NCBI GenBank assembly: GCA_016720395.1
Contig: JADKKR010000002.1
Location: 248,001-312,000 of the forward strand
Direction of reading: 5' to 3'
Length of the DNA: 64,000 nucleotides
Source: Geobacteraceae bacterium
GTDB lineage: Bacteria; Desulfobacterota; Desulfuromonadia; Geobacterales; Pseudopelobacteraceae
Shown: piece by piece, positions 53,449-64,000 of the stretch
Layout of the letters: every line of letters starts with the position of its first letter
Position numbering within the stretch: the stretch's first letter is position 1
The notes under the pieces: generated by a model
Seen by the model: the letters and a program-made list of their open reading frames with translations, nothing else
Told to the model about the DNA's origin: nothing
The model's database searches: none
Made by a program: the position numbers and the translations under genes

Positions 53449-54993
53449 GTGAAACGGACCCCCGCCCGCATCAGCCAGCTTGTCTTCCTGGCACTGTTCC
53501 TGATCCTCTTCGTGCAGACCGAGTACCGCGGCCGTGACGAGATCAACGCCGCGGTGAACACCTTCTTTCGGGTCGATCCCCTGGTGATGTTCAGCTACCT
53601 GCTGTCCGCTAAGTCATGGACCTGGCTGCTGCTGCCAGCGGCCCTGATGACTCTGGCAACGCTGGTCCTGGGACGTTTTTTCTGCGGCTGGATCTGCCCG
53701 CTGGGTACGGTCCTCGACCTGGTGACCTCCAGAATCCGCAAAACGACCCCGATCAGGGCACTCCGCGGGAACACCAAATACTGGCTGCTGCTGCCGCTCC
53801 TGTCGGCGTCCCTGTTCAATCTCAATCTGAGCGGCCTGCTCGATCCGATCGCAATCCTGCTGCGGGGGCTGACGTTCCTGCTCCACCCGCTGATGGGCCT
53901 GACAGCCCGGGAGGGGTGGGTCGCCCTCTACCGGCTGATGGGTGAGCGCCGTGACAGCCTTGCGCCGGCCTATAACCTGATCCGCGACAACCTGCTCCCC
54001 TTCCGGGATACGCTCTATCCCCTGGCACTGTTCTCGGCTGTCATACTCCTGGCCGTCATCGCTCTTGAGCGATTCGAGACCCGCAACTGGTGCCGCAATC
54101 TCTGCCCGCTGGGTACCCTGCTGGGCTGGCTGGGGCGTTTTTCAATCTTCAAGCGGACCCCGGGCGGCCTGTGTGCCGATTGCGGTGCCTGCCGCGACCT
54201 CTGTCCGACAAGCTTTGAAGAGGGTCATCTGGACAAGGGGGCCTGTGTCCTCTGCCTGGATTGCCAGAGCGGCTGCCCGAATGGACGGGTCGCTTTCCGG
54301 CCGTCATTGGACATGAAGGGGGCCGGGCCGCTCATGCCGGAGCGGCGGGTGCTCCTGGGGGGTATGGCGGGCGGGCTGCTGCTGGCGATACCAACGCGCT
54401 TCAGATCTCCCGAGCAGGTATCACGGACTCTCAGACCGCCCGGTGTGCGCAGCGAGGACGATTTCCTCAAGCGCTGCGTTCGCTGCGGTGAGTGCATGAA
54501 GGTCTGCCTGAAGAGCGCGCTCTACCCGGCGGCGTACCAGGCCGGCATAGAGGGTTTCTATACTCCGCTGGTGATCCCGCGGCTGGGATACTGCGAATAC
54601 AACTGCACCCTCTGTGGCCAGGTCTGCCCCACCGGCGCGATTCCGCGTCTTCCTGTGGAGATCAAGAAACGGGAGGTGATCGGCAAGGCGGTCTTCGACA
54701 AGAACCACTGTCTGCCCTTTGCACGCAAAATCGATTGCATCGTCTGCGAAGAGCACTGCCCGATCCCCGAGAAGGCCATCCGCTCACGCGAGATCACGGT
54801 CATCGGGCTTGACGGCATCTCAAAGATCGTCAAGGAGCCGTATGTGCTGGAGGAGATCTGCAACGGATGCGGCATCTGCGAGTACGTCTGCCCCTTGGAG
54901 ACCAAGGCCGGCATCGAGGTCTTTGCGGTGAAGAACCGGGCGCCGATCAGCCAGAATCCTGCCAATCCGCCTGCAAATCCTTACCCGCCCTAG
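53449..54993 (+). CDS. Membrane-bound polyferredoxin (NapH/NosR-like with fused NapG-like domain)
   Basis: 514 residues from GTG at 53449. Four to five helices in the first 215 residues include CGWICPLGTVLDL and CRNLCPLGTLLGWLG (CxxxCP motifs as in NapH). Then CADCGACRDLCPTSF and CVLCLDCQSGCPNG bind two 4Fe-4S clusters. After a further signal-like stretch, four more clusters follow: CVRCGECMKVCL, CEYNCTLCGQVCP, CIVCEEHCP and CNGCGICEYVCP. The protein should carry electrons from the quinol pool to the exported DUF362 partner or the reverse; the direction is unknown. Confidence 0.92.
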   Translation: MKRTPARISQLVFLALFLILFVQTEYRGRDEINAAVNTFFRVDPLVMFSYLLSAKSWTWLLLPAALMTLATLVLGRFFCGWICPLGTVLDLVTSRIRKTTPIRALRGNTKYWLLLPLLSASLFNLNLSGLLDPIAILLRGLTFLLHPLMGLTAREGWVALYRLMGERRDSLAPAYNLIRDNLLPFRDTLYPLALFSAVILLAVIALERFETRNWCRNLCPLGTLLGWLGRFSIFKRTPGGLCADCGACRDLCPTSFEEGHLDKGACVLCLDCQSGCPNGRVAFRPSLDMKGAGPLMPERRVLLGGMAGGLLLAIPTRFRSPEQVSRTLRPPGVRSEDDFLKRCVRCGECMKVCLKSALYPAAYQAGIEGFYTPLVIPRLGYCEYNCTLCGQVCPTGAIPRLPVEIKKREVIGKAVFDKNHCLPFARKIDCIVCEEHCPIPEKAIRSREITVIGLDGISKIVKEPYVLEEICNGCGICEYVCPLETKAGIEVFAVKNRAPISQNPANPPANPYPP

Positions 54994-55280
54994 GTGGCGT
55001 TTTCAGGGTACATGCACAACAAAATTAAATATCTCTATCTATTACCACAGGAACAGCGTAGAGTTAACTGACTGACCTGCCAGCCGAAATCATTAACTCG
55101 ATCATTTCGACCCAATCTAGTTTTCCGGTCATCTCCAGCCACCTGTCTTCACCTCTCCGGTACAACCTTCCGGGATGCAGCTATCCGGGACATGCTGAAT
55201 ATCGTCACCGGACAGTGCTATTCACCCGTATAGGCTTCGAGAATCAAGTTGATATTAATCCAGTCATATGAGGAGAAACC
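54994..55280. other. Gene-free stretch before the DUF3553-like gene
   Basis: About 290 bases with no credible gene, strong hairpin or known motif. It should contain the promoter of the small gene at 55281. Confidence 0.5.
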
Positions 55281-55550
55281 ATGATTATCAAACGAGGTAA
55301 CGTAGTGAGCCATGCAGGAGCGATCGAGTGGGGGGTCGGCAAGGTGGTCGAGGTGACTGACCTGAAAGCGACGATCCAGTTCAGTGATGGAATCATCAGG
55401 AAGATCGCCTCATCCCATTACACCATCCTTCATCCCGCCGATGCGGCTTCCTTCGTATCTCCGGCCGACAGCGTGGCGGCACCAAAGGTCCGTGTGGCGG
55501 TCAAGCGGGTAAAAAAGGTGAAGCCGGTGGAAGTACTGCAGGCTGCTTAA
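55281..55550 (+). CDS. Small DUF3553-like protein
   Basis: 89 residues, AGGAG before ATG. MIIKRGNVVSHAGAIEWGVG and FSDGIIRKIASSHYTILHP resemble DUF3553, a short Tudor/SH3-like module also seen at the end of UvrD-type helicases. The C-terminal 25 residues are Lys/Val-rich (RVKKVKPVE). It stands alone and is closed by a terminator. The function is unknown; nucleic-acid or polymerase binding is possible. Confidence 0.75.
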   Translation: MIIKRGNVVSHAGAIEWGVGKVVEVTDLKATIQFSDGIIRKIASSHYTILHPADAASFVSPADSVAAPKVRVAVKRVKKVKPVEVLQAA

Positions 55551-55618
55551 GAGCCTCTCCCGCTGGTCGGGAAACTTCGGTAACGTCAGAGTTCTTTCAC
55601 GGTTCTCTGATGGATATT

Positions 55619-55651
55619 AAAAAGACGGAAGCTCCAGGGCTTCCGTCTTTT
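55619..55651. terminator. Bidirectional terminator
   Basis: AAAAAGACGGAAGC and GCTTCCGTCTTTTT form a 14-bp stem with loop TCCAGG. It serves the DUF3553-like gene (plus) and the OmpH-like gene (minus). Confidence 0.9.
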
Positions 55652-55667
55652 TAGTCAATACAGCCGC

Positions 55668-56285
55668 TTATTTCTTGTCAATCTTCTTGATGACGTCGTC
55701 AGTAACATCCTGTGCATCAACTCCGCTGCCCAGATACAGCAGTTCCCTTTTGATAACCACAAGGGCAAGGCCTTTGGCTTTGCCAAGGTCGGCACTGGCC
55801 TGTTCGATTGCCTTGAATAGCTTGTCCGCAAACTCCATCTCCATTTCCTGCATCTGTTTCCCAGCATTCTGAACAAACTTCTGGAAATCTTCGACCTTTT
55901 TCTGGAACTCTTTGGCTTTGGCTTCCCGTTGCGCAGGAGCAAGCGTTTTTAACTTGCTCTCGATAGCGGACTTCTGCTTCTCCAGTTGTTTTTGCTTGGC
56001 CTCAATTTGTCCCTGCAGTTTTTTCTTCAGGTCCGTCATTTTGGCCTGGCCGGCTTTGCCCGTCTCCGATTCTGCAGCAATCCTGGCAAGATCCACATGT
56101 CCCAGATGTGTGGGCTGCTGGACAACAGCCGCCTCGGATGGTTTTTGAAGCGGCGCGGCCGGTATTTGTGGAGTTGCCGGCACGGCAGCCGGCTTGCCGG
56201 CTGCACTGTTTTCTTCAGCACCGACCTGGACAGCGAGTGAGCAGGCCAGCAGGGCGAACAGGATACATCTGATCGGTCGTTTCAT
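55668..56285 (-). CDS. OmpH/Skp-like periplasmic chaperone
   Basis: 205 residues from the ATG at 56285 (GAGG upstream). A signal peptide (KRPIRCILFALLACSLAVQV-GA) precedes a Pro/Ala-rich linker (about 25-60). Then a long coiled coil follows (KMTDLKKKLQGQIEAKQKQL, KSAIESKLKTLAPAQ, FQKKVEDFQKFVQNAGKQMQ) with a C-terminal strand (LALVVIKRELLYLGSGVDAQ), as in Skp. It would hold outer-membrane proteins in the periplasm. The gene stands apart from bamA-type genes and converges with the DUF3553-like gene. Confidence 0.88.
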   Translation of the reverse strand: MKRPIRCILFALLACSLAVQVGAEENSAAGKPAAVPATPQIPAAPLQKPSEAAVVQQPTHLGHVDLARIAAESETGKAGQAKMTDLKKKLQGQIEAKQKQLEKQKSAIESKLKTLAPAQREAKAKEFQKKVEDFQKFVQNAGKQMQEMEMEFADKLFKAIEQASADLGKAKGLALVVIKRELLYLGSGVDAQDVTDDVIKKIDKK

Positions 56286-56442
56286 TACACGTAACCTCGT
56301 TGGCCGGCAATTTCGCCGGTTGGTAGAAATACCGGACAAAGATAGTTGGTTTACGATCTTGAAACAAGCCTTCTTTTCACAGGCAGAGGAGAGCGCATAC
56401 TGTTTGGCTGATAAAAAACAAATGCTTGGAAAATAAAACAGC

Positions 56443-56472
56443 TTGACTTTAACCGCCCGAGTTTTCTAAAAT
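56443..56472 (+). promoter_or_regulatory. Sigma70-type promoter of the leuA transcript
   Basis: TTGACT, an 18-base spacer and TAAAAT just upstream of the T-box leader. Confidence 0.65.
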
Positions 56473-56477
56473 GGCAA

Positions 56478-56720
56478 AAATTAGCAGAGGCTGTGAAGAG
56501 GAGTAGTAGTCGTTGCGGGCTTTCCAGAGAGCCGGTGGGTGGTGTGAACCGGTAAGCACGGATGATGAACTCGCCTTGGAGCCGTTCCGGTGAATGTCAG
56601 TAGTCGGAACCGTCCTCCCGCGTAACGGGTGACATGAGGCCCGGCATCTCTGCCGGGTGAATTGGGTGGTACCGCGAGCATATAAAACCTCGCCCCAAAT
56701 TGGGGTTGAGGTTTTTTTAT
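56478..56720 (+). promoter_or_regulatory. Leucine T-box riboswitch upstream of leuA
   Basis: The leader has the T-box layout: a first stem beginning around AGCAGAGGCTGTGAAG, AGTAGTAGTCG, a specifier loop region ATGATGAACTCGCC with CTC (Leu) as the likely codon, and the T-box sequence GGGTGGTACCGCG at 56664-56676. A terminator with AAACCTC/GAGGTTT and CCCC/GGGG parts followed by seven T lies at 56684-56718. Uncharged tRNA-Leu would stabilise the antiterminator and switch on leuA. Confidence 0.93.
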
Positions 56721-56756
56721 TTCAGAGGTAGATCAGCACGAAAGGAGTGCACAGCA

Positions 56757-58322
<1,566 letters not shown>

Positions 58323-58350
58323 AACCGCGGGCAGGCCCTGAAGGACCCCT

Positions 58351-58392
58351 AAAAGCGGCATCCGGGACGAACAGTACCGGATGCCGCTTTTG
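58351..58392 (+). terminator. Terminator after leuA
   Basis: AAAAGCGGCATCCGG pairs with CCGGATGCCGCTTTT around an 11-base loop. Confidence 0.9.
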
Positions 58393-58480
58393 TTGTAGCG
58401 GCTTCCGGTTGTGAAAACCTTGCTTTTGGGACTGCTCACGGATAAAGTAACCTCTATTTTGCAGTGAATTGCGAGCCTTG

Positions 58481-60853
58481 ATGACACAAATGGGACACAA
58501 AACAGAACTTCTGGCCCCGGCCGGGTCTCTGGAATCCTTCTTCGCCGCCCTGGAAAAGGGAGCCGATGCGGTCTATGCCGGCCTGCGGGATTTCTCCGCC
58601 CGGGCGCGGGCCAAGAATTTCACCCTGGCCCAGATGGAGCGCATGCTGGGATATGCCCATGCCCGGGACCGCAGGATCTACATTACTCTCAACACCCTCG
58701 TCAAAGAGCAGGAGCTGCCGCAACTGGTGGACACACTGGCTGCGCTGGAAACGATGCGGGTCGATGGCGTGATCGTTCAGGATCTGGCCGTGGCGCGGCT
58801 GGTCCGCAACCACTTCCCGGCCATCGCACTGCATGCATCGACACAGATGACAATCCACAATACGGCCGGTGTGCAGATGCTCCAGGAACTCGGATTTCAG
58901 CGGGCGGTTCTGGCACGGGAACTGGCCCTCGACGAGATTGCCGCTATTGCCGCGGCTACGACCGTGGAGATCGAGACCTTTGTTCACGGGGCACTCTGTT
59001 TCTCCATCTCCGGGCAGTGTTTCTTCTCTTCCTACCTGGGCGGGCACAGCGGCAACCGCGGCCGTTGCGCCCAGCCCTGCCGCCGTCTGTACGACCATCG
59101 CGGCAAGCAGGGACACTTCTTCTCCACCAGCGACCTCTCGGCCATCGACATGCTGCCCGAACTGGTCCGGGCCGGCGTGAAATCTCTCAAGATCGAGGGA
59201 CGCATGAAGTCGGCCGAATACGTAGCCAGCGTGGTGGAGGCCTACCGCCTGGTGCTTGATGCGCCGGAGCGTTCCCGCAAGGAAGCCCTGACAGCTGCCA
59301 AGGAGATTCTGAAGTTCTCGTTCGGGCGTACGCCGACCAAGGGGTTCCTGGCCTCACAGCAGCCGGATGATATCGCCAATCCCTGGCAGAAGGGGGGCAC
59401 CGGGCGCTACGTCGGCCAGATCAAGAGCATCAAAGGCAAACGCCTGACCTTCGACACCCGAGATGCCCTGTCTGTGGGCGACCGGTTGCGGGCACAGCCC
59501 AAAACTGATATGGCCGGGCAGGCCTGGACCGTGCGCGAGATCTTCGTCAACAACAAGAAAACCATGGAGGCCAGGGCCGGCAGCCTGGTGGAGGTGGAGA
59601 CCCCCTTCCGCTTCGAGGTCGGCGATTCGATCTACAAGGTTTCCTCCAGGGAGGCCTTTACCCTGAGCGAGAATGCCTGCCTGCGCAGGCTGGAATCGGT
59701 GTCGGGGGACAAGTTCCCCTGCCGGCTGCGGGTGCTTCTTCAAGGTGAAGATCTGCAGATCAGCGCCGAGGTGTCCGGTTCGCGGTACGAATTCAGCTAC
59801 CCGCTGGGACCTCTGGAACCAGCCCGCAGCAGCGACATGGCAGGTGTTTTCACCAGCCAGTTCACCAAGACCGGCGACACGCGCTTCCGGCTGGAATCGC
59901 TGCAGGCTCCTGATTTCCCTCCGGTTCTGATACCTGCCGGCGTGTTCAAAGAGCTGCGCCGACAGTTCTACCGCCAGCTGGATGAAGCCGTTTCAAGCGT
60001 GGATACAGAGCGGATCGCCACGGCACGCAGAGCAGCCGGCCGTGCTGTGGATGCGCTGCGCACGCCGACGGCACGGCACGCCGCCCGGGAAAACCTGGCC
60101 GTGGTCATGGATCTGCCCCGCGACTGGCGGTTTCCTCTTCAGTCGGGTGCCGACATCACACTGCTGCCGCTGTCCAAAGCGGCTATCCATCAGCTTCCCT
60201 CGGCAGTACCCCGCATGCGAGGATCAGAACATCAGGTGGTCTGGCAACTGCCGTTCATGATCTTCGACCGTGACATCCCGCTCTACCGGGATACGCTCCG
60301 TCAACTGTACGACGCCGGCTTCAGGAATTTCGAGGCGGCCAATCTTTCACATTTCGCCCTGTTGCGGGGCCTGGAGCAGATCCACATATCGACCTGGCAT
60401 CGCTGTTTTTCGCTCAACTCGCAGGCCCTGGCCGCCTGGAGGGAGTTGGGTGCCGAAACCGCCACACTGTACATCGAGGATGACGCCGTGAACCTGGCTG
60501 CCCTTCTGGCAGCGGATGTCGCTATTGAACGCCGCATAATCGCCTATGCCCCTCTGCCGGTCATGACCACCAAGATCCGCATCAGAGATGTTCACAGCAA
60601 TATTCCTCTTCTCTCGGACCGAGGAGAGGCGTATACTGTCACGACCCGCGACGGCCTGCAGACTGTCTCGGCCGCGATGCCCTTCTCCCTGACCGCCCGG
60701 CACAGTGAGTTGCGCGGCAGGGGGTGCGGATCGTTTCTGATCGACCTGCGGCAGGCTCCGCGCGAATCATGGAATGATATCATCGGAGCGTTCAAGGCCG
60801 GCCGGGCGCTTCCGGGAACAACAGAATTCAACTACGCCGCAGAGCTGGTCTGA
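58481..60853 (+). CDS. U32-family peptidase / RlhA-like 23S rRNA hydroxylation protein
   Basis: 790 residues from the ATG at 58481 (an ATG at 58490 is also possible). The U32 core is clear: ELLAPAGSLESFFAALEKGA, ETFVHGALCFSISGQCFF, SGNRGRCAQPCRRLYDH with the cluster-type Cys residues, and LKIEGRMKSAEYVASVVEAY. A DUF3656-like middle part and a further U32-like half follow. Proteins of this long type correspond to RlhA, which takes part in prephenate-dependent hydroxylation of 23S rRNA; older names call them collagenase-like. Its TGA overlaps the nuclease ATG by one base. Confidence 0.9.
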   Translation: MTQMGHKTELLAPAGSLESFFAALEKGADAVYAGLRDFSARARAKNFTLAQMERMLGYAHARDRRIYITLNTLVKEQELPQLVDTLAALETMRVDGVIVQDLAVARLVRNHFPAIALHASTQMTIHNTAGVQMLQELGFQRAVLARELALDEIAAIAAATTVEIETFVHGALCFSISGQCFFSSYLGGHSGNRGRCAQPCRRLYDHRGKQGHFFSTSDLSAIDMLPELVRAGVKSLKIEGRMKSAEYVASVVEAYRLVLDAPERSRKEALTAAKEILKFSFGRTPTKGFLASQQPDDIANPWQKGGTGRYVGQIKSIKGKRLTFDTRDALSVGDRLRAQPKTDMAGQAWTVREIFVNNKKTMEARAGSLVEVETPFRFEVGDSIYKVSSREAFTLSENACLRRLESVSGDKFPCRLRVLLQGEDLQISAEVSGSRYEFSYPLGPLEPARSSDMAGVFTSQFTKTGDTRFRLESLQAPDFPPVLIPAGVFKELRRQFYRQLDEAVSSVDTERIATARRAAGRAVDALRTPTARHAARENLAVVMDLPRDWRFPLQSGADITLLPLSKAAIHQLPSAVPRMRGSEHQVVWQLPFMIFDRDIPLYRDTLRQLYDAGFRNFEAANLSHFALLRGLEQIHISTWHRCFSLNSQALAAWRELGAETATLYIEDDAVNLAALLAADVAIERRIIAYAPLPVMTTKIRIRDVHSNIPLLSDRGEAYTVTTRDGLQTVSAAMPFSLTARHSELRGRGCGSFLIDLRQAPRESWNDIIGAFKAGRALPGTTEFNYAAELV

Positions 60854-61380
60854 TGAGACTGATCATTGCGATCAGCACCCTGCTGTTACTGGCAGCAGAC
60901 TGCCATGCAGGACGCAGGATAGAAGGTTCCGTACGGGCCGTCTACGATGGCGACACTATCATGCTGGTGACTCGTGAGTCGAGCAGGCTCAAAACCCGCC
61001 TGTACGGTATTGATGCCCCTGAGACCGCCAAACCTGACACGCCGGGCCAGCCTTTCGGCGAGGCCGCCAAGCGGGTACTGCGGGGCAAGGTTCTCGGAAA
61101 AAGGGTCACTGCCGAGGTCGTCGATGTGGACCAGTACCAGCGAACGGTGGCGGTCATCCGTTTCGCCGGCCGCGACATCAACCGCGAGATGGTGGCTGAA
61201 GGGATGGCCTGGGCCTACCGCCGGTATCTGCAGGGGCCCTACGCCTCGGAATACCTGTCTGCTGAAAGCCGCGCCCGCTCCAGGCGCGACGGTCTCTGGC
61301 GCGATGTCAATCCACAACCGCCCTGGGAATTCCGTCAGCCGCCCGCCGGTGGCATGCATCACGGCAGACAGCGCCGGTAA
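60853..61380 (+). CDS. Exported thermonuclease-family nuclease
   Basis: 175 residues with a signal peptide (LIIAISTLLLLAADCHAG). SNase-fold motifs are VRAVYDGDTIML (metal Asp), RLKTRLYGIDAPETAKPD (Arg and Asp) and REMVAEGMAWAYRRYL with EYLSAESRARSRRDGLW. It cleaves DNA or RNA with calcium, probably outside the cytoplasm. The start overlaps the stop of the U32 gene, so it is co-translated. Confidence 0.92.
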   Translation: MRLIIAISTLLLLAADCHAGRRIEGSVRAVYDGDTIMLVTRESSRLKTRLYGIDAPETAKPDTPGQPFGEAAKRVLRGKVLGKRVTAEVVDVDQYQRTVAVIRFAGRDINREMVAEGMAWAYRRYLQGPYASEYLSAESRARSRRDGLWRDVNPQPPWEFRQPPAGGMHHGRQRR

Positions 61381-61499
61381 GCCGGCAGAAACAGCCGTCT
61401 GTATTGCAAATTGCGAGCGGTCTGATATAACAGGTTGCTGTGACTCTTTCAGGCCGGCGCTGACCTTTTTTATTTTCACCTGATGTTTTACAAGGGCCC

Positions 61500-62375
61500 A
61501 TGAATCGTACGCTTACCATCATAAACATCCTTCTTGGGATAGTCGTCGTTGGACTTCTGGCGTCCATTGCCGCCAGCGGGCTTTCCCGGACCCTTGATGT
61601 GGCACTGCTTCCCAAAAGCGGCACGTCTGATGCGAAAACGGCGCCAGGCGCGCCGAAAACGGCGGATCTGGCCTATTATGCCCCGATACTCGCCAATGGT
61701 CTCTTCGGAAAGTCCACCCAGGGGCAGCTCACTCCCATAGTGAATACATCGGCGGCGACACTGGCCGCTCCGGCCACGGCACCGGCCGAACTGCTGCTGC
61801 TGGGAACGGCCACCGGATCCTTTCGTGAAACTTTTGCCCTGGTGCGCCACACCGCAAAACAGGAAGAGCGGGTTTTCCGCCTGGGTGATACGGTCTTCGA
61901 CGCCGGTCGACTGGTTCAGGTGACCCGTGAGCAGGCCTACATCGTTGTGAACGGCAAAAAGGTCGAGCTGCTGACTCCCATGGCACCTCCGGCAGCATCC
62001 GGCCAGGCACAGCAACCCGCCGGTCATCCGGTGACCGGGGTGACCAGTACGGGCGCGGGAAGCTACGTCATCGACCAGCGGGCCCTGAACGCGGCACTTG
62101 ACAACATCGGACAGGCCATGACCGATGCACGCCTGCTCCCCAGTCAGAAGGACGGCAAGGTGGAGGGCTTCAGGGCCTCGGAGGTAAAGCCTGCGGGGGT
62201 CTTCGCCATGATCGGGATAAAAAACGGCGACGTGCTGCTGCGCCTGAACGATTTTCCGATAGATTCCCCGGACAAGGCGCTGCAGTCGTTCATCGCCCTG
62301 AAGGGGCAGAGCAGGCTCAAACTGGATATGGTCCGGGACGGGCGCCCGGTGACATTCAATTACGATATTCGCTGA
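61500..62375 (+). CDS. gspC: Type II secretion system protein C
   Basis: 291 residues. A membrane anchor lies at about 7-27 (IINILLGIVVVGLLASIAAS), a homology region at 60-160 (YYAPILANGLFGKSTQGQL, LLLLGTATGSFRETFALVRH), a Pro/Ala-rich linker, and a C-terminal PDZ-like domain (RASEVKPAGVFAMIGIKNGD, FPIDSPDKALQSFI). GspC links the inner-membrane platform to the secretin GspD, which follows 13 bases after its stop. Confidence 0.92.
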   Translation: MNRTLTIINILLGIVVVGLLASIAASGLSRTLDVALLPKSGTSDAKTAPGAPKTADLAYYAPILANGLFGKSTQGQLTPIVNTSAATLAAPATAPAELLLLGTATGSFRETFALVRHTAKQEERVFRLGDTVFDAGRLVQVTREQAYIVVNGKKVELLTPMAPPAASGQAQQPAGHPVTGVTSTGAGSYVIDQRALNAALDNIGQAMTDARLLPSQKDGKVEGFRASEVKPAGVFAMIGIKNGDVLLRLNDFPIDSPDKALQSFIALKGQSRLKLDMVRDGRPVTFNYDIR

Positions 62376-62388
62376 CGTGGAGGCACGC

Positions 62389-64000
62389 TTGATACGATAC
62401 CTGCAACGAGTAATCTGGACCCTGCTTCTGGCCGGAACCCTCTTCACCTCTCCGGCTCTGGCCGCCGGCAAGGGTGTAGTGCTTAATTTCAACGAGGTGG
62501 ATATCTCCACCATGGTGAAATTCATCAGCGACCTGACCGGCAGGAACTTTGTGCTGGATGACCGGGTCAAGGGCAAGATTTCGGTCTTCTCTCCCTCCAA
62601 GCTGACCAACGAGGAAGCCTACAATGTCTTTGTCTCCGTACTGGAGCTGAAAGGCTTTTCAGTCGTACAGAGCGGCAAGATCGGCAAGATCGTGCCATCG
62701 GCCAGCGCCAAGCAGTCCGGGTTTTCAGTACTTCCTTCCGGCGTACAGGCCCCGATGAACGAGACCTATGTCGCCCAGGTCAACAAGCTGGAGAACATCT
62801 CGGCCCAGGAAGCGCTGGTCTTCCTGCAGCCGATGGTTTCCAAGGACGGGCACATATCCGCCTTCGGTCCGGGCAACCTGATCCTGATCGTGGATTCATC
62901 CCTCAACATCCGCAAACTCCAGGGCATCCTGCAGACCATCGACAACGAACGGACCCGTGAAGGGATGGAGATCATCTACCTGAAGAACGCCTCGGCCGAG
63001 GCCACCGCCACGACTATCAGGCAGTGGCTTACCGGCAGTGAAAGCAAACCGGCCGGACAGCAGGCAGCTCCCGGTGGCAGTGGGACGGGCAACGTCCTGG
63101 CCGACCTGCGCCTGAATGCGCTACTGGTCTTCGGCAACGAGAGCATCAAGAAATCGGTACGGGAGCTGGTGGACAAGCTGGACGTTCAGCCGCCCGAGGC
63201 CAGCAGCAAGGTCAATGTCTATTATCTGGAGAACACCGACGCCACCGAGATGGCCAAGGTACTGGATGGTGTTGTCAAGGGCATCGCCGTCCAGACCGCA
63301 GTGCCGGGACAGCCCGGCGCGGCGGCTCCGCAGACATCACCCTTTGAAAGCGGCAAAGTCACCGTCACACCCGATAAGGGTTCAAATTCACTGGTCATAA
63401 TGGCCTCCCCCAACGACTACAACAACCTGGTCCAGGTGATCAAGAAGCTGGACCGCCGCAGCAAACAGGTCTTTGTGCAGGTTCTGATTGCCGAAGTATC
63501 CCTGGACAAATCCCGGGCGGTCGGCGTTCAAGCGGGGGCGATAGCTGCCGGTGCCATTGGCAAATATCTGCAGGGCGGCGGCATGTATGACCCCTTCGGA
63601 ACTTTTGGGCAGCTCCTGGGCTCAGCATCTTCCACCAACTCAGCCATCTCGACCCTGATAGGTGACAAGCTCCAGAACAGCTCCCGACCGGTAACCGGTA
63701 TAGCCCTTCTACAAGCGCTTGAATCCAATGGCCTTTTGAACGTCCTTTCTACACCGAATATCCTGACAACAGACAATAAAGAGGCAGAAATCATTGTCGG
63801 CGAGAACGTACCCTTCAGGGGCTCCTCCACTCAAAGCACTTTCGGCACAACTCAATCTGTCGAGCGTAAAGATGTCGGAATAAATCTCAAGATCAAACCC
63901 CAGATCAGCGAGGGTGACTATATCCGTATGGATATCAATCAGGAGATTTCTGCGGTTAAAGACACGGCTACAGACGGGGCTATCGATTTGGTCACTACCA
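62389..64000 (+). CDS. gspD: Type II secretion secretin GspD (3' end outside window)
   Basis: The frame is open from a TTG at 62389 (GGAGG 5 bases upstream) to the window edge, 537 codons. A signal peptide comes first (VIWTLLLAGTLFTSPALAA). The N0 domain follows (VVLNFNEVDISTMVKFISDL), then N1-N3 repeats (EIIYLKNASAEATATTIRQW; VNVYYLENTDATEMAKVLDG; NSLVIMASPNDYNNLVQVIK), and the secretin core begins FVQVLIAEVSLDKSRAVGVQ with EIIVGENVPFRG. It forms the outer-membrane channel of the type II system. Confidence 0.95.
   Translation, partial: MIRYLQRVIWTLLLAGTLFTSPALAAGKGVVLNFNEVDISTMVKFISDLTGRNFVLDDRVKGKISVFSPSKLTNEEAYNVFVSVLELKGFSVVQSGKIGKIVPSASAKQSGFSVLPSGVQAPMNETYVAQVNKLENISAQEALVFLQPMVSKDGHISAFGPGNLILIVDSSLNIRKLQGILQTIDNERTREGMEIIYLKNASAEATATTIRQWLTGSESKPAGQQAAPGGSGTGNVLADLRLNALLVFGNESIKKSVRELVDKLDVQPPEASSKVNVYYLENTDATEMAKVLDGVVKGIAVQTAVPGQPGAAAPQTSPFESGKVTVTPDKGSNSLVIMASPNDYNNLVQVIKKLDRRSKQVFVQVLIAEVSLDKSRAVGVQAGAIAAGAIGKYLQGGGMYDPFGTFGQLLGSASSTNSAISTLIGDKLQNSSRPVTGIALLQALESNGLLNVLSTPNILTTDNKEAEIIVGENVPFRGSSTQSTFGTTQSVERKDVGINLKIKPQISEGDYIRMDINQEISAVKDTATDGAIDLVTT

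Overview
The window is about 64 kb of GC-rich chromosome from a diazotrophic anaerobe that is most likely a member of the Geobacteraceae/Desulfuromonadales (Geobacter, Trichlorobacter or Pelobacter propionicus-like). This is an inference from gene content: a sigma54-linked nif regulon with an ANTAR response regulator, an Etf plus HdrD-like membrane oxidoreductase module, rubrerythrin, a T-box in front of leuA, several PAS/GGDEF/histidine kinase proteins and a type II secretion locus. No rRNA, tRNA, CRISPR array or intact insertion sequence was seen.

Layout. 1-3.2 kb: a protein with a degenerate GGDEF-like domain overlapping a PP2C phosphatase, then an exported basic protein. 3.2-8.5 kb (minus strand): a B12-binding radical SAM protein with a ParB-like partner; a yaiI / small membrane protein / release-factor-like operon; a NifU-type Fe-S protein; aspartase. 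8.6-20.8 kb: phosphohexomutase, MATE pump, KefB-like antiporter, AI-2E family permease, PcrA helicase, rubrerythrin, rhomboid protease, aspartokinase.

20.9-46.5 kb is the nitrogen region. gdhA diverges from etfB-etfA-(Etf:quinone oxidoreductase-like gene). Then come an ANTAR antiterminator-type response regulator split by a frameshift, a frameshifted hybrid histidine kinase, draG, nifB-GNAT, a REC-PAS-GGDEF protein, nifV with three small downstream genes (one macrodomain-like), a five-gene ATP-grasp / alpha-E / transglutaminase / two M14 deacylase cluster, a nitrogenase-associated ArsC-like protein, and nifH alone. nifDK are not here. gdhA, etfB, the ANTAR gene, nifB, nifV and nifH each have a sigma54 -24/-12 type match upstream. 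In etfB, nifB and nifV (and possibly nifH) an intrinsic-terminator hairpin sits between that promoter and the start codon. This fits ANTAR-mediated antitermination of nif transcripts as described for Geobacter sulfurreducens GnfR.

47-64 kb: dipeptide epimerase plus DUF819 permease; a run of small metabolic genes ending in a glycosyltransferase; a Tat-exported DUF362 protein with a membrane polyferredoxin; an OmpH-like chaperone; T-box-controlled leuA; a U32 peptidase/rRNA hydroxylase with a secreted nuclease; and the start of a type II secretion operon (gspC, gspD), which runs off the right edge.

Intergenic DNA is rich in repeats. Seven elements are built from CACAGAG-type units in inverted orientation, at least four are long imperfect palindromes of roughly 120-160 bp, and one GC-rich palindrome is inserted in frame in pcrA.
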